This document shows positions 50,861-64,000 of a DNA stretch of 64,000 nt, in pieces. The DNA is taken from contig CM041083.1 in assembly GCA_023079485.1 (NCBI GenBank), positions 171,485,480 to 171,549,479 on the forward strand, given 5' to 3'. This DNA is from Archilochus colubris (Eukaryota > Chordata > Aves > Apodiformes > Trochilidae). The position numbers were made by a program, and so were the translations under genes. The first letter of the stretch is position 1, and the number at the start of each line of letters is the position of its first letter. Below the pieces are notes generated by a model that saw nothing but the letters and a program-made list of their open reading frames with translations, did no database searches and was not told where the DNA came from.

Positions 50861-51504
50861 CTGCTGAAAAGCACTGCCTCTCTAACTGGGGTGACAAATG
50901 TAAATGGTGGATGTAAACTGAGAGGACAGGCTCCGAGTTGCGTTGAGGAGCTTCCACATGATTCTGGCTGCTGCCCCTGTAATAGGCAAGGTAACTACCA
51001 AGAGATGATTTGAGGGCTGAATTGAGGCTGCTGATATCTTACATGGCTGTATTGAATGTTTAGAGGGCTTGTGAATCAGTCCTAAACAGATAAACCTTTG
51101 GTTTCCTACTGTGAAATATGATTCCAGATCCCAATCTTATAATTTCATTAAGTCTCTTCATTTTTTTTTTTGGGTGTCTTAACCATTTTGTTGTCTTTCA
51201 CTTAGCTGAGAACTCAGCAACTGCGCATGGCAATTTATAAGGTGTTTTGCAAATACTGTCTGTCAGTGGGGTGATGTGTGTTCAGCTTCATGCACCCAAC
51301 TTTCATGTTAGTCTTTTACACCTTGGAGTCAGTGGTGTCCAGTGATTGTTATCATTCCAAGCTTATGCTATCACTTCCTGAAAGTACAATTGCACTGCAT
51401 GGAAAGTACAATTTCCACTTTGTATTTTTAAGTATTTGCGTGACAGGGTTAGATATGAGTTGATTGTGTCTAACCTGCCATGTACTCTGGGCCCTCGTGG
51501 TAAG
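50861..51504 (+). other. Intron sequence between two CR1 copies
   Basis: About 640 bases of LRCH1 intron 1 separating the minus-strand CR1 ending near 50860 from the plus-strand CR1 beginning near 51505. I see a T10 run near 51161-51170 and no gene. Confidence 0.6.
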
Positions 51505-52090
51505 GCTGTGAAGAAAACAGGAACAGCGTGGCCAGCAGGTCCAGGGAAGGGATTCTGCCCCTGTACTCAGCGCTGATGAGGCCACACCTCGAGTGCTGTG
51601 TCCAGTTCTGGGTCCCTCAGTTTAGGAAGGATATCGAGGTCCTGGAGCAGGTCCAAAGGAGGGCAACCAGGCTGGTGAAGGGACTCGAGCACAGATCCTA
51701 TGAGGAGAGGCTGAGGGAGCTGGGGCTGTTCAGCCTGGAGAAGAGGAGGCCAAGGGAGACCTCATCACTCCTACAACTCCCTGAAAGGAGGGGGTAGCCA
51801 GGGGGTTGGTCTCTTTTGCCAGACGACTTTCAACAAGACAAGAGGGCACGGTCTTAAGTTGTGCCAGGGGAGGTTTAGGTTGGATATTAGAAAGAATTTC
51901 TTTATGGAGAGGGTGATCAAGCATTGAATGGGCTGCCCAGGGAAGTAGTGGATTCTCCATCCCTGGAGATATTTAAAAAGAGACTGGATGTGGCACTCAG
52001 TGCCATAGTCTAGCAACCGCAACAGTGGTTCAAGGGTTGGACTTGATCTCAGAGGTCCATTCCAACCTAGCCAATTCTATGATTCTATGA
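51505..52090 (+). mobile_element. CR1 LINE fragment, plus strand, young subfamily
   Basis: Plus-orientation CR1 starting near GGAACAGCGTGGCCAGCAGG and ending in CCAATTCTATGATTCTATG at about 52090. From 51528 it encodes [48 protein letters not shown] and [21 protein letters not shown] small deletion in the [15 protein letters not shown] region (about 51750-51775) shifts the frame. Close to the copies at 2955 and 30516. 5'-truncated and inactive; sense with respect to LRCH1 transcription. Confidence 0.93.
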
Positions 52091-52759
52091 AATGATTCTA
52101 AAAATTTACTCTTTTTGATTTTCTTTATTTTTCAGTTTCTCTGAGTAGATGTCAGATTAACACTGTACAACAAAATCAAAATGACTGATGCTCTGGTATA
52201 AAAAAGTAGGTTATTCTCCTCTAGTAGAGACTCTATTCACATGAGATTATAGAATATGATTTCTTGCAGCAGTGTACAAGTTTTTCTTCTGACACTTTTT
52301 AAAAGATATCAAAGTATGATTTTTTTCCTTGTAATAATTTTACACTTGTGTCTCCTTTGATACTTTGCTAAATGAGTTACGGACATAAAAACAAAGGTTA
52401 TTTCTAGCGTTAAAGAAGGTTTTATATCAAACACAGGAAAGGTTGCTTTTTAATTACAAATTCCTCCTTGAGTATCCATTCTAGAATGGATTGCTTGACA
52501 ATTCTATTTATAGAAACAGGATGTTTTGATTTTATGAAATGTGGATTTCTTGGGAACTCGTTTTGAGAAAGTTCCTCTACCCTTGGTGAAACGCAGATGA
52601 CATCAGATTTTTTTTATGTACTGGTTCTATAACTGGTGTATAAAGGACCTGCTTTAGAAGAGTCAGTCACATAAAAGGAATTGCATGCTAAGCAGCTTTA
52701 CTGTTTAAGGTGAATGGGTGACACTGATGTCCAGGTGATCATATCTAAGGCAATAAAAA

Positions 52760-52824
52760 CTGGGGTTTGGTCTAAATGATCTCCAGAGGTCCCTTCCAAC
52801 CCTCAACATTCTGTGATTCTGTGA
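52760..52824 (+). mobile_element. CR1 3'-terminal stub
   Basis: TTTGGTCTAAATGATCTCCA, GAGGTCCCTTCCAACCCTCA and ACATTCTGTGATTCTGTG form a short CR1 3' UTR with its tail. About 65 bp, 5'-truncated, with a TTCTGTGA-type tail of a different subfamily from the 51505 copy. Confidence 0.88.
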
Positions 52825-53180
52825 AAAATAGAGTAGGAGGCGGTTTGGGTTTTTACCTGTACATTTGAAATACTCAAAACATTTGTAGTAATGATTCCAC
52901 TTAGACCATTTTGTGATCTTTGTGGAACATACCCCCTCGGATGCCTCTCTTGAATGAGAAAACTGTGTTATTCTTTTGGGTCTTACTTGTGGTTTTCTTT
53001 CACTTGTGATAGTTTTGGTTCAACTGGCATTTCATTTTAGTTTTAACTTTTCCCTTTGGAAACTTTTGGTTGAGATCTAATTACAGCATCACAAAACAGC
53101 TCCTTTAAACAGAGTGTTTGGAAATAAAAAAGCAAGGATCAATTTAATAAAAGTCTTATCCAGACTTTATATGTGAGTTT

Positions 53181-53300
53181 TATGGGATTGTAGGGTAACT
53201 CATGATGGAAGTTTCCTCTGGAATTCTTCTAGTCCAACCATCTGTGCAAAGCAGGGTCAAGTATGAACCTGCTCAGTCTGTTCTTGCCAGATGAAGCATA
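53181..53300 (-). mobile_element. Old CR1 3'-end remnant
   Basis: TTTCCTCTGGAATTCTTCTA, GTCCAACCATCTGTGCAAAG and CAGGGTCAAGTATGAACCTG resemble the reverse complement of an older CR1 subfamily (GACCTCTGGAGATCATCTAG, TCCAACCCCCTGCTCAAAGC, AGGGTCA). Diverged, so boundaries are uncertain. Confidence 0.6.
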
Positions 53301-55134
53301 TTCCATTTAGCTGAGGAATTCCCAAGTATCTTGAACTCCCAGGTATTCCTCCTGCTGCAAATTGCCAGCATTTTCTTGGTGAAAGTGTGACTAAATTTTA
53401 TTTAAAGCCTCACTTTGGGTCTAATTCAAAATACACTACTCAGACACCTTTTGTTTGTTGTCAAACAAAATTGTTATTAAAAATTATTAAATAATAAACT
53501 TACTCATAGAGCTTTGCTCCAGTTGTGTGTTGACATAAATTCTGACACACTTTGTTACCAGATGCAGGGGGACTGAAGGAAGGACTGAATGGTAGATTTC
53601 AGCTAGTGAGAACCTTCATGTTGTAACTGGAGAAACTGATAAGGAATGGAAGAGGCAGCAGTAGGTATACTGGGAGGTGACAGATTTCCAAATAATGTTT
53701 AAATAATACTAGCCCTCCAAATGCAGAATTTTTGGTGCATTCCATTATCCTTTATGGCTAAAGGATTAGCAACAAGGAATAACTGTGGTATATTAGGTCA
53801 TTGGCAAAATAGTAGCAAATAGTGTTGTGGTATTATTGTATTTGCTGCATTGAATGGTTTTGAACATGGGTATGATTAAATGTCATGTAACAGTCTCTTG
53901 TATTGTCCTCATAGATAAAATAAGCTCCAAGTTTAAAAGATGAAGTACAGTGAGGATAGTAATTTGCTTTATATGCTACTGTACTGCAACTGTACAGTTC
54001 AGTAACATGAAAATCTTTACCTTCACAAATTGCACCATCTTCCTTAATTTTCATTTAAAATGTTTGCTAGTCAGTGTACCTGGCAATAAATTAACTGGAG
54101 GAAGTCAGTGCTTCAAAAACATTTGACTGCATCATCTGAAATGTTTCTAGGGACTTTCCATTGGGATTCTATTTGCAAGAGTACTTTTTTGACAGGTTGG
54201 TTGTGTTTTGGTTGGGTTTTTTTCTCTCCTTAGCTTAAAAAAGAAACCCAACATTGGCTCTTGCTTTCTTATAAACTTTCTACATAAACACTGAACTACA
54301 GATACACCCTTAGCCATCTTTACATCATTTACAGTCTACTAATCTGGAGCAGCATTTTAAAGTTACGTAGCATGAATCCATTGTTTTCCACAGTTTTTTA
54401 GTAATTAATCTGGAATGGCCCAATGAGTGCAACTGTTCTGTGTGTTAAAGGGTAGTAAGGTGATACCAAATCTTAGGATACATGTGAGAAATTATTGTTT
54501 CTCCCTTCTTTTGCTTTAACCTCTCTTTTACAGTAATGAGACTAGTTAATTCACAGAAGAGTGAGGAAAAATGAAGGGAACAGAAGGTTGAGCCCACCTT
54601 TTCTTTTTGAAGAAAAACAAGTTCTGGGTTCTGATGCCTTGAAAAAGGGGTTTCTTTAAGGCCTTCCCCTTTCTTGGTTGTTCAAGAAAGTGTAATTCAG
54701 AATAGTTATTTAATAGAGGAAAGTTTATTAAGATGAGTGTATGATTAACTTGGTTTTGTCAATTTTATTTTAAATTGCCTGTGTTACTTGCAAGTGAAAC
54801 TTGAAAGAGCAGCTTTTAATCCCAAACAGGAATTTTAAGCTCCTAACAGAAGGACATTGCATTGTACACTTAAATACTTTCCTACTTGTAACTGAATCTA
54901 CTAATTAATGACTCTATGGAAAATTCTTGTGCTACTTTTATGTGCCTTTTTTGTATAGGGAGAGCCAAATAATGTGCAATTGCCTACCTGGTATCTTGCT
55001 TTAAGTGAATAAGATAAATATTAAAATTGAAGATGAACTAATCCAAGGTAACACTCACCTCTCCCAACTAGTGATTTACAGTATCACTACTTTTAGTAAA
55101 TGGCAAGAGTCATTGTCATTAGCAACTTGAGCTA
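53301..55134 (+). other. LRCH1 intron 1, no further feature
   Basis: AT-rich intron sequence with no CR1 or exon that I can see. Confidence 0.6.
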
Positions 55135-55203
55135 GTTGAGGGGGTTGGACTTGATGACCTTTAGAGATCCATTCCAGCCCAAATTGTTCTGTGATTATAT
55201 GAC
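55135..55203 (+). mobile_element. CR1 3'-terminal stub
   Basis: GAGGGGGTTGGACTTGATGA, CCTTTAGAGATCCATTCCAG and CCCAAATTGTTCTGTGATTA form a plus-strand CR1 3' UTR of about 70 bp with a degenerate tail. Confidence 0.87.
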
Positions 55204-56944
55204 TGTATAATTATATTGCCCAGAATGCTAATTTTGGTTTCAGAATTAATTGGTTTGCCTCTGACACAGCCAGTAGAGTAAACATTTCTGAAGGTTACCA
55301 GATCAGTGCTTTGTGTTTTGGTTGAGACTATCAGAACAATGTCTGTGCTTCATATTTGCTTGTAAGCTTTGAGGAAAATTTAATTTATAGATCACTGTTG
55401 CTTTTTATCTTTGTTTGATTTCTCTCTGTGTGTATATTACTCAATTATAGACCTCTTTTGTAGAGAAGACAGGGCACTTATTTGCCAGATAAAGCTGCAG
55501 TTAAACCATGAGAATGCATTTCCCTAACAGACTATTCCCTGGGGTAACTATTTGCATAAAAACACATTTGTTTTTAGTTTTGCAATTATTTGCAGGCAAA
55601 ATAATTTCAATTATATTGGGTATTGAAATTACTGCTTACCAGCAGTATAAAGCAGTTTTTCATACAGGTATGTACCTCAATAAAGAACTGCTTTGGTCAT
55701 TGTGCAATGTATTCTCATTTGCAGGGATGTGTGCAAGCACATATGCATAGACAGGTGAGATAATTATGTATGCAGATATAGACACTTTAGGGATAGAGAT
55801 TAAAACTTGGATTTTAATTTTCTTGTAGCTGGGACAAAAAAGGCATATTTTTATATCTATAATTTGAAAATTACGAGTCGTTTTAGTGCAGTCATGAGAG
55901 TTTCACGATCAGTTTTAAGAATAATATTTGTGATTTACACAGGATTTATTCAAAGAACTGTATATATTTCATTCTGAACTTGGTTGCTGCTCGGAGTACG
56001 AAGGTGATTCTACAGTAATTTCTACATTGTTTCTCTTTTGTATGTTTAGGTGTTAGATATTGTGTTGTATAGTTATGTAGTGATCTGGGAAGTATGTAGC
56101 TGACTGCTAGTTTAACATCCGTGTTACTGGTTTTTACAGAAAAAAATTAACTCTAGCAGAGTATAAGCACTTCAAAATTCTAACCCCATCTTTTTTTATT
56201 TTGTTTGCATTGTGCAATTGTTTTTTTAAGTCTGTCTGACTACAGCTTAGCAAGAAAAAACATACTTTGCTTTTCTCTTCCCTTAGGATTTTATGATATG
56301 CTGGTTTCTGTTGATATTGCCATGGCAGTTTTAATGCTGTATGTATCAAGATTTCCCAGATTGCTTGAGCACTGAGAGGAGTTAACCTGTCTTATGGATG
56401 TGTGCTAAGATACTTATGACTGTCTTGTAATCTGTTTTCTAATTCCTTTTTTAAATTATCATAATGTTTTGCCATTCTGAAGGAAGGAAATGTCTGTTTC
56501 AGATATGTGATCTTATTCTGTTCTCTGTGTAGTGAAGAATACTAAAACTCAGTATTTTAAGTGGATTTGATATGATTTGTTTTTTTTTTTTAATGCAGAC
56601 AAAAAATCTGGTGCCTTCTCTGGGCTCTCAGCATCATAATTGCATTCCTTAAAAATTGGTCTCCAGACACTAACTCTATCTCTTAGATGCCAGTGGATTA
56701 GTGTCTCTATTACTTGATTCAAGATGTTAATCCCTTATTAAGGTTTAAATCTATGCATCCTGTAGAAAAACTGCTGACTGTGTTTGTGTGAGTGTGATGG
56801 GTGTATGCCAGTGTTGTCTGTATGCACAGAGATGCATTTCTGTGCTCTGTGTGCCATCTGCCTACTGGGAATACATTTCCACCTGGCTACTGGTGGGACC
56901 TCAGGCATGGAGCTGCAGTAGCTTGTCTTCTCTCAGGCTGCAAT
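55204..56944 (+). other. LRCH1 intron 1, no further feature
   Basis: AT-rich intron with T-runs (for example near 56580-56592). No element or exon recognised. Confidence 0.6.
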
Positions 56945-57345
56945 AGAATTCATGGAATTTTCAGGGTTGGAAGGGACCTTTAAGATCATCCAGTTCCAAT
57001 GCCCCTGCCATGGGCAGGGACACCTCCCACCAGATCAGGTTGCTCAGAGCCCTGTCCAGCCTGGCCTTAAAAACTTCCAGGGATGGGGCTTCCACCACCT
57101 CTCTGGGCAACCTGTGCCAGTGCCTCACCACCCTCATGATGAAGAACTTCTTCCTAACTTCCAATCTAAATCTCCCCTCCTCTAGTTTGAATCCATTCCC
57201 CCCAGTTCTGTCACTACCTGACTTCCTCAAAAGTCCCTCCCCAGCTTTCCTGTAGTCCCCTTCAGATACTGGAAGGCTACAATAAGGTCTCCTCAGAGCC
57301 TTCTCCTCTCCAGACTGAATAACCCCAACTCTCTTAGTCTGTCCT
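56945..57345 (-). mobile_element. CR1 LINE fragment, minus strand
   Basis: The tail starts near 56945 (AGAATTCATGGAATTTTCAG) and the body runs to about 57345. The minus strand encodes KAGEGLLRKSGSDRTGGNGF, KLEEGRFRLEVRKKFFIMRV, VRHWHRLPREVVEAPSLEVF and KARLDRALSNL. The frame stays open through this C-terminal block, with disruption upstream near the EKALRRPYCSLPVSEGDY region, which corresponds to LEKALRRPYCSLPVSEGDYR out of the usual frame. Subfamily differs from the 51505 copy. Confidence 0.92.
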
Positions 57346-60300
57346 TTCTGGCCTGTTTCCCCCCAGTACCTTTTAGCTATGCCATACTGATTTTGATGTT
57401 TCAATATTGGTGCTTTTTAAGGTATCTTAATACAGAAATTGAATATTTGTTTTTACAGATACCAAGTATTTGAGGGATCCTCTTCTATATTAGTGTCTAC
57501 TTAGAAAAACAAATCTTCTGCAGGAATTGTTGAGTTGAAAGGTGTTTTCCATAGACACCAAACACACTAATAAAATGCAAGTTCAGGAGTGGGTGAATGC
57601 TTTGACATAGGAAATTACTCAGTGTGAAGAGACTTTGATTATGCTGATTTCTGTTACCCATTCACTTTGAAGTGATAAATTTTGTGTATAAAAGTGAGGC
57701 TGAGTCTTCAGTACTACTGCTCTATTTTCAATTAATAAGGAAGCATGAGCATGAATTCACTGTTTTGTTTTACATCAGGAGAAAAACAATGTCACTTGAC
57801 TATCTGACATCCTTCCCAACATCACTACAGTGCTTTGAAAGGGGATTGTGTATTTGCAGCAGCCTATTTCAGAGAACTGTACCTTTCCAGGCCTATCTTT
57901 TAGCTGTGTAACTTTCAGTTTCTAGTTTTTGAATACCATTTAGCAAAGTATAACAAGTGTTACTGCAAATTGGAGTAATACAGAGTCAGTGCAGGTGTGT
58001 CCCTAACTATGGTGGCTGTTGACACTTAAGGTCTCTTTAGGCAGTCCTGAGGCACAGGAATGGGGACCACTGCAACAGCCAGAGTGTGTCCCTGTCTATG
58101 TAAAATCAAGATTTATATTCATATTCAAAGAACAGCCTTACAGGTAGTGTAAGGCATGCAAAACATTAAACAGTCTTACTGATATGTAATGTTGAAGTGT
58201 ATGTCAGATTTTGCTCAGATATTCCTTATAAATTCTTATGGAGGCAAAGGTATGGAAAACTGTGCCCTGAATTTGTGTTCCTGAACCTTCCGTGTCAGGG
58301 AGACTCTTTGTAAGTGTTTTGGATATGTTGAAATTGGAGGTGGAAGAGATCTTGCTTTGTATTTTACTTGGGACAGTTTCTCTACAACAGTAGTTTCCAA
58401 AATAAAAATATTAATTACATAAAACACTGAAAGTGTTATTACACTCAAACTGTTTCCAGATTCTTGACATGAAACCTGAGGATTTCCTGAAAGAACATCC
58501 TCTTTCCTTTGTGACTACTAAAAATACAAGCAATAGCCAGAAACAAAACCAAACTCCTGAGTGCTAAGCTGTTTTCAAAGCAGAGCCAGGCTGCCTCTAG
58601 AGACTCTAGAATTAAAATTTTTAAGAAGTTTCTTTTCTCAGTCTTGCCCATTTCAGATGATCTTCACAGATGACTGTAAAAGCAGTAAATGAACCTTGGA
58701 TAAAGTGGAATAAAGTTTATCCAGGTAGAGTTGAGGAGGTATAGAAGAATGACTTTTTTACAAAAGCTGAGCAAATAAGAAAGATGTTAACTCTTTAGTT
58801 TTTAAAGAAAAGTTAAGCTATAATGTTATTGTTTCATTATTGTTTCTAGTGTACCTGCCTTTGGTGTATATTGAAAATTTGAAGATTATTGTTATATCTT
58901 ATCTGGACCTGAGAGTTGAGAGAACTATTTGGTAACTTCAGAACTCATGAGACCTGTTTATTTTAATTTTTCCTAGTAACAGATGAGGAAAATTTCAGCA
59001 GTAATTTTCTTAGAGTTGTTTATATAGCTGGTATCAAGCTTGAAGAAACAACAAAAAAAAATGGAGAAAGGCACATGGCTTTTGTGAGAGAAGCAGGAGG
59101 AACTTGGAAGCATAATGTAAACCAGATTAATTTAACCAAGGGTGGCTTTTAAACAGGGGTAATACATGATGTTTTTGAAGTGGAGACAAGCAAATTAAAC
59201 AGACTGGTCCAGCCCTTCTGTGTTAGAAGAAACAAGTAGCTCGTTACTGACCACAGTGAGATGGAGTACTGAGTTGTGAGTGGCTTTTTGAATTGCAGAA
59301 GTGAACTTTTACCTATATGTATTTATACACATTGGAAGCATTTGTATCTTACACCCTGAGGCACTATTTTTTTTTAAAAAAAGAGCAACATATTTTTCTT
59401 TTGTAGTTCTGAATATTTTCTTTTCACAGCTCATAAGCTTTTTTTATTAGTGTACTTAAATGTTACACATGTGGATTTTTTCCTCTAATGGAGTTTTGTC
59501 TGCTCAAATTCTCTGCACATGTGTAAAAGCAGTAAATCATTACAAATATTAAACTGTTTAAATGTGTTTTCAGATCATTAATTTCAGTTTTTGCCATGTT
59601 GAGCAAAACTTGGAATATTTGTTATGATGTTTGTCTGGAGTAATATCCTACAGGATCCTCCCATGGTTAAACAAGATGATCAATGATTTTAGTATTGGCT
59701 TGACTCTCTGTAATCTAAGTGTATTAATATCTACCTGGCACCTCCTCAGTTAATTTAAAAGTTTAAGTGGTTTTAAAAAAACATTAATCTTTTATGTTCA
59801 ATAAATTTTGTACTGAACCTAGGTATTTTTAAAAAATATGTTTTTGAGGTGGCAAAGCTTAGATAAATACGCTTGATTTCAGAACTCTGTAAGACATTTT
59901 ATGGCTGGTGATAATCGTTCATTTAAATACGTGTTTTGTATTCAAGTTCAGGATTACTCTTTGTTAATTTAGTTGTAAGTATATCTCTACAGTGGGTTTG
60001 ATAGCATTTCAGATGGATGTTTTATTTGAGAACTGGAAACAAATTTAAAATCCTTCTTTTAGGATTGTGGCTTCTCAGAACTTGTTCTGTGCCTTGGTAG
60101 TAAAGATGCTTTCATTGCAAAGTTTTGAACAAAAGGAAGGTAGGAAGAAGTCCAGGTTTTCAAGGTTGTGCTGTGGTCCCGTACTGGCACTGCTTGTAGT
60201 TTCCTCTTAGAGTTGTCTGAAATGAATATGAATGAAGATTGGACCACTGGGGAAAGAGGAAAAAGCTCATAAGTCCTACAAAAAAAAAGACAACAAAACC

Positions 60301-63300
60301 TTTTGATGGTCTACAGTGTTACTATTGTTAATGGACCTGTACCAGTAGGAAGTAGGAATCTGAACTTGGCTGATGTAGGCCTGTTTTCTGAGTCTTAGTG
60401 TTTACATTTAGTAAATCCTGGGCAATGTAACTCTTCATCCTGCAGGGGAAAAAAAAAGTGCCTTGGATTCTTCAGGCAAAAGCTGGCTTCCTATTCTGAT
60501 GTTTAGAACACTGTGTAAGCTAAAGACAGGGAGTCTGTCTCTCTTTTTCACCCCTTCCTTGCTGCTTTCAACAAGTATTTCTCTGCATTTTTTTTCCCTC
60601 TGAACCCTTTTACAGCCTCTCTGCCTGATAATTTTACCATAGGAAAATAAGATGTCTTAGAACATACATGTGGAGTAAGACTGAGAAATCTGGCTTTCTC
60701 CTATTAATCTGCTGGCTCATTTATTAAATATGGTTAATACAGCTCTTGTGCTTGAAGCAAATAATGTGTGGTATCTTTGAAACAACTGATTTTAAGTCAG
60801 TCAGAGAGTAGCTCTGTCTTCAATCCCTGTCTTGTAAAATGGATATAGCAGTAATTTTTTACTTCTGTTAATAAAGTATGGTTAAGAGCAAATGTGATTA
60901 AGTGGAATGTGATGCTGTCTTGAGACTCATGAAATCGTGTCAGGTAGATAGAAGAAGGATTGATGGAATGAATAGGGAAAAGTGGAAAAAAAAACACTTT
61001 AAACTAGGAGTGGGGGAAGGAGGAGTTGTATTACAGTAGGGGAGAGCAGCATTGCTCCTCACCACCAACTTTTTAAACAATTCAATATAATTTGCAGCTG
61101 CATTAAGCTGTCATTAAGTTTTTCCTGTCTTCTTGTTGTCATGACTATAAAGTACTTAAATGTATCTGTATAATAATGCGTTAATAAAATACAATTAAAT
61201 AATATTAATAAATTAATAAGGACCAGAGGAACTGTAACAAGGTAAGTGAGGGAACTTGATCTGTCTGAATCAGCTGCTCCTAAAGCCAGCAAAGGTGACC
61301 CACTGGTGAAGCTGTTATCCCTGTTGCAAAACCTGCTGAAGTGATTCACTGGAATAAACTCTGTGGAATGCCAGGTTAACTGGGGAGGGGGAGCTGCTGG
61401 ATGAACGCAGATAGGTTGTATTAAGGAGTTCATAAGGGGTGGAACTGGGATCTGAAGAAAAGAGTTTTGGGACTGTACAGATCTGTTACGGGATGTTTAA
61501 AGGCAAGGGCCAGACAGAGGTGGAGAAGGATTGAAGTGAAGTGGGGAAGAGTGGGTATGGGAAGAAGAAGAGAAGGGAGGGCATAAAATGGAGCAGTTGC
61601 TTATAAACAGGGAGCTGGTTAGTAGATTTTCTTGAGAAGCCCTGTTACCTGATCACCATTATGAACTCTTCCTACTGAGCTCTTTCCTCTTCCGTGAATA
61701 TCTTTCTAGGATGTGTGCCTGATCTGCTGGAAGACTTCAAGCTGGATGAGAGTCTGAGAGTTAAGAAGTAGAAGGGCTGAAATTCTGAGATAGCAATTAG
61801 AGACTCTCATGAAGGCTTTTTTAGCTCTGAGCATTGGTCCTTAGGAGCAGGATGTACCTATTCATGTGGGTGTTAAATGCAGTGCTGTCCCCTTTTATTA
61901 ACTTGTGGTTTTGTGGCGTGCTGTGTTACCTGCAGTGTGTGTGTGTGTCTGTCCTTTTGAAATTACTGCTTCACCCTGTATTTTTGTGGGACTTGAAAAG
62001 GTGTTAGGGAGTAGCAGCTCTTAAATGAGGGCAGCAAGAGGAGGTAATCCCTGAGTCCCTGGATGTACCATATTTGTTTGTGCTTAAGAAATGAGCTTTT
62101 TGCTTCTTCCATTGTTAGTTAAGTGTGAGGGATCTTTTGCAGTGTTCGATGCTGCCCTCAAGACACATTTCCTGTACCAAGATTCTTACCAATAACACAG
62201 AATAAAATTGTCTGTATTGGAGGCCTGGTGGTTGAAAAATGGTTAACACCCTGAACTCTGCTAGAATTTGATATGCCCTTTGGGTGGTTATCACCTCTGA
62301 AAGTTTGGGTACTTTCACTTTTGGATTTTAAGTTGTTCACAGTCCCAACAGCTTTTTCTCCAGAACAGTGAATAAACACTGTTACTGATTAAAGTGTGCA
62401 CTGTATCTTGTAGCACAACACCTAAATATTCTGAGGTTTGGTGGGGGTTTTTTTGTTTGTTTTTTGGTTTTTTAAGTAGTCCTCTGTTATTGCCCTAAAA
62501 TTACAACGAAAAGGAAGTGATAATGAGGGGGAGAGAGGTTGACTGGTTTCTAGGCAAGAGCATGAGGAACTATGGCAAAGCTGGTTTAACACAAACACTG
62601 GTAAATGGGAGTAGGTAATAAGTGTGTTTCAAGACGACTCCCTTTCCTAGCCCTTTTTTCTCAACTGTTTCCAGAAGTGCTGTTAATATAAAACTTGTTT
62701 TTTGATGAAAACTTCAGGAAATAAGTTTTCTGTCAGGTATGTGGGTCTCCCATGCAGCCCCAGTTCAGTTGAACCTTTACCATAAGGAGGCCAGCTGATG
62801 AATTCAGCTATCCAAAGGCACTGACCTGCTGTGCAGCTGATTTATGAAGCACTGTGTATTTCAGGGGAAAGAAAATCTGCAAGATGTAATTGTATATGAA
62901 GGTTTTTTTATGGTTTTGTAGTTGGATTCTTTAGGGGCAACTCTGAAAATCAGTTTCCTCAGAAGAGGAAATAGCAGTGATCGTTTAGTATTCTTACATA
63001 CTTTTTTTTTGGTAAACATTCCTGAAAGTAGGAGAAATTCTCTGTGTGAGAAAAACTTGTCTCCACACTACAGGATGTGATCAGAAACGATGGAGTATGA
63101 ATTTCAGAATGCATTGCTGCTTATTGCATTCTTGTTCTATTTAAACAAAACTTGACTGATAGATTTAAGGTCACGATTAGTTTTGTTAATAAACTCAATG
63201 GCTGAAGCAGAGATCTCCTAAAATGTGGTTTTTTTTTTAATCTGAGGAGCCTGGACAGGTTTTTTTATAGTAGCTTTATGCAAATCAGTATTCTTAGAAA

Positions 63301-64000
63301 GCTTATTCTGAATTCTTAGAATACTTAGTTTTAGTCATCTACTCCTTCTCTAGTTTAAACTCTCCTGCTCCATTCAACTGTTTACTTTCTCTTTGTTGAT
63401 GAGTGTTGGGTATCGTGTAGTAATGAGGAAAGATTAACTGGTTTTTCACCTCCAGATGAGTGAAATAATGTTTTTGTTGAATACAGTGACTGGATTGCAT
63501 GCATAGCATGAGGTTACTTCCTCTGGTTATAGACACTCCTTAAAAACCAAAGTGGTATAACTTCTCCAAGTACTATTGCAAGACACATGAGTTCTGCCAG
63601 CTCTGCTCAAGACATAAACCAGTGTTTGTTATGGATTTGAAAGAGAGTGAGTAAATGTGATCTGTAAACATGTAGAAGTATTTGACTGGCAAGATACATT
63701 GCCTCTTCCTTGCACCTTGCTGGTTTGTAGAGTCAAATGCCACACTTCCCAGACTCCATTTAGCAGCAATAGTATATTTTCCAATAACTTGCTGCTTGCA
63801 GCCATGGGACTTGGTTTACTCTTGGCTCATACTTGATGGATGATTGTGTTCTATTTTGTATTTGGGAGGATCTTTCTGTAGTCTTGAAGCAATTTTAAGG
63901 GGTGTGTGTGAGAAGAAAAAAAGGCCCAACACTGCAATTTAGGCATCTATAGTTCATGCAGTTACACTGCAGTTCATGAAATCCACTTCATGAGTGTGTA
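57346..64000 (+). other. LRCH1 intron 1, distal part in window
   Basis: About 6.6 kb of intron with no exon, CR1 or RNA gene recognised. Features are T-rich plus-strand runs, a short (GT)n at about 61935-61949 and AT-rich patches near 61170-61215. No plus-strand frame encodes a leucine-rich-repeat block, so exon 2 lies past 64000. Confidence 0.65.

Overview
The window looks like avian nuclear DNA. It is littered with 5'-truncated CR1 LINEs whose 3' tails carry the TCATAGAA/ATTCTATG-type repeat, with faint traces of older elements (a degraded non-LTR reverse transcriptase near 23.0-23.6 kb, a probable MIR at 46.5 kb). Introns are long, coding sequence is sparse, and one sharp CpG island sits near 35.0-35.9 kb. 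This is genomic sequence of a bird (less likely a crocodilian or turtle), not prokaryotic or organellar. The species cannot be fixed from what is visible.

Layout. (1) 1-33.6 kb: gene-poor DNA with no coding exon I can support. It holds CR1 fragments at 2.1, 3.0, 7.5-8.4, 19.1, 26.1, 29.2 and 30.5-31.5 kb, an old LINE remnant at 23.0-23.6 kb, and simple A-rich or T-rich repeats. (2) 33.6-35.03 kb: a nested CR1 complex. A minus-strand CR1 has grown an (AGAAT)21 microsatellite and has been split by plus-strand CR1 sequence. It resumes and ends inside the edge of the CpG island. (3) About 34.95-35.86 kb: CpG-island promoter and first coding exon of LRCH1 (leucine-rich repeats and calponin homology domain 1), plus strand. 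ATG is at 35461 and the splice donor at 35707/35708. (4) 35.7-64 kb: the 5' part of LRCH1 intron 1. No second exon is visible, so exon 2 (the first leucine-rich repeats) must lie beyond the window. The intron carries CR1 fragments at 49.7-50.9, 51.5-52.1, 52.8, 53.2, 55.1 and 56.9-57.3 kb.

The only gene with support is LRCH1. Its promoter is TATA-less and GC-rich. It contains a near-consensus CTCF core, an NRF1 palindrome, a YY1-type AAGATGGCG overlapping the start codon, a G-quadruplex-capable tract ending three bases before the ATG, and two in-frame upstream ATGs. I found no previously undescribed biological system. The most interesting structure is the CR1 nest that runs into the promoter and has stayed CpG-rich there, while sister copies in the window have lost their CpGs.
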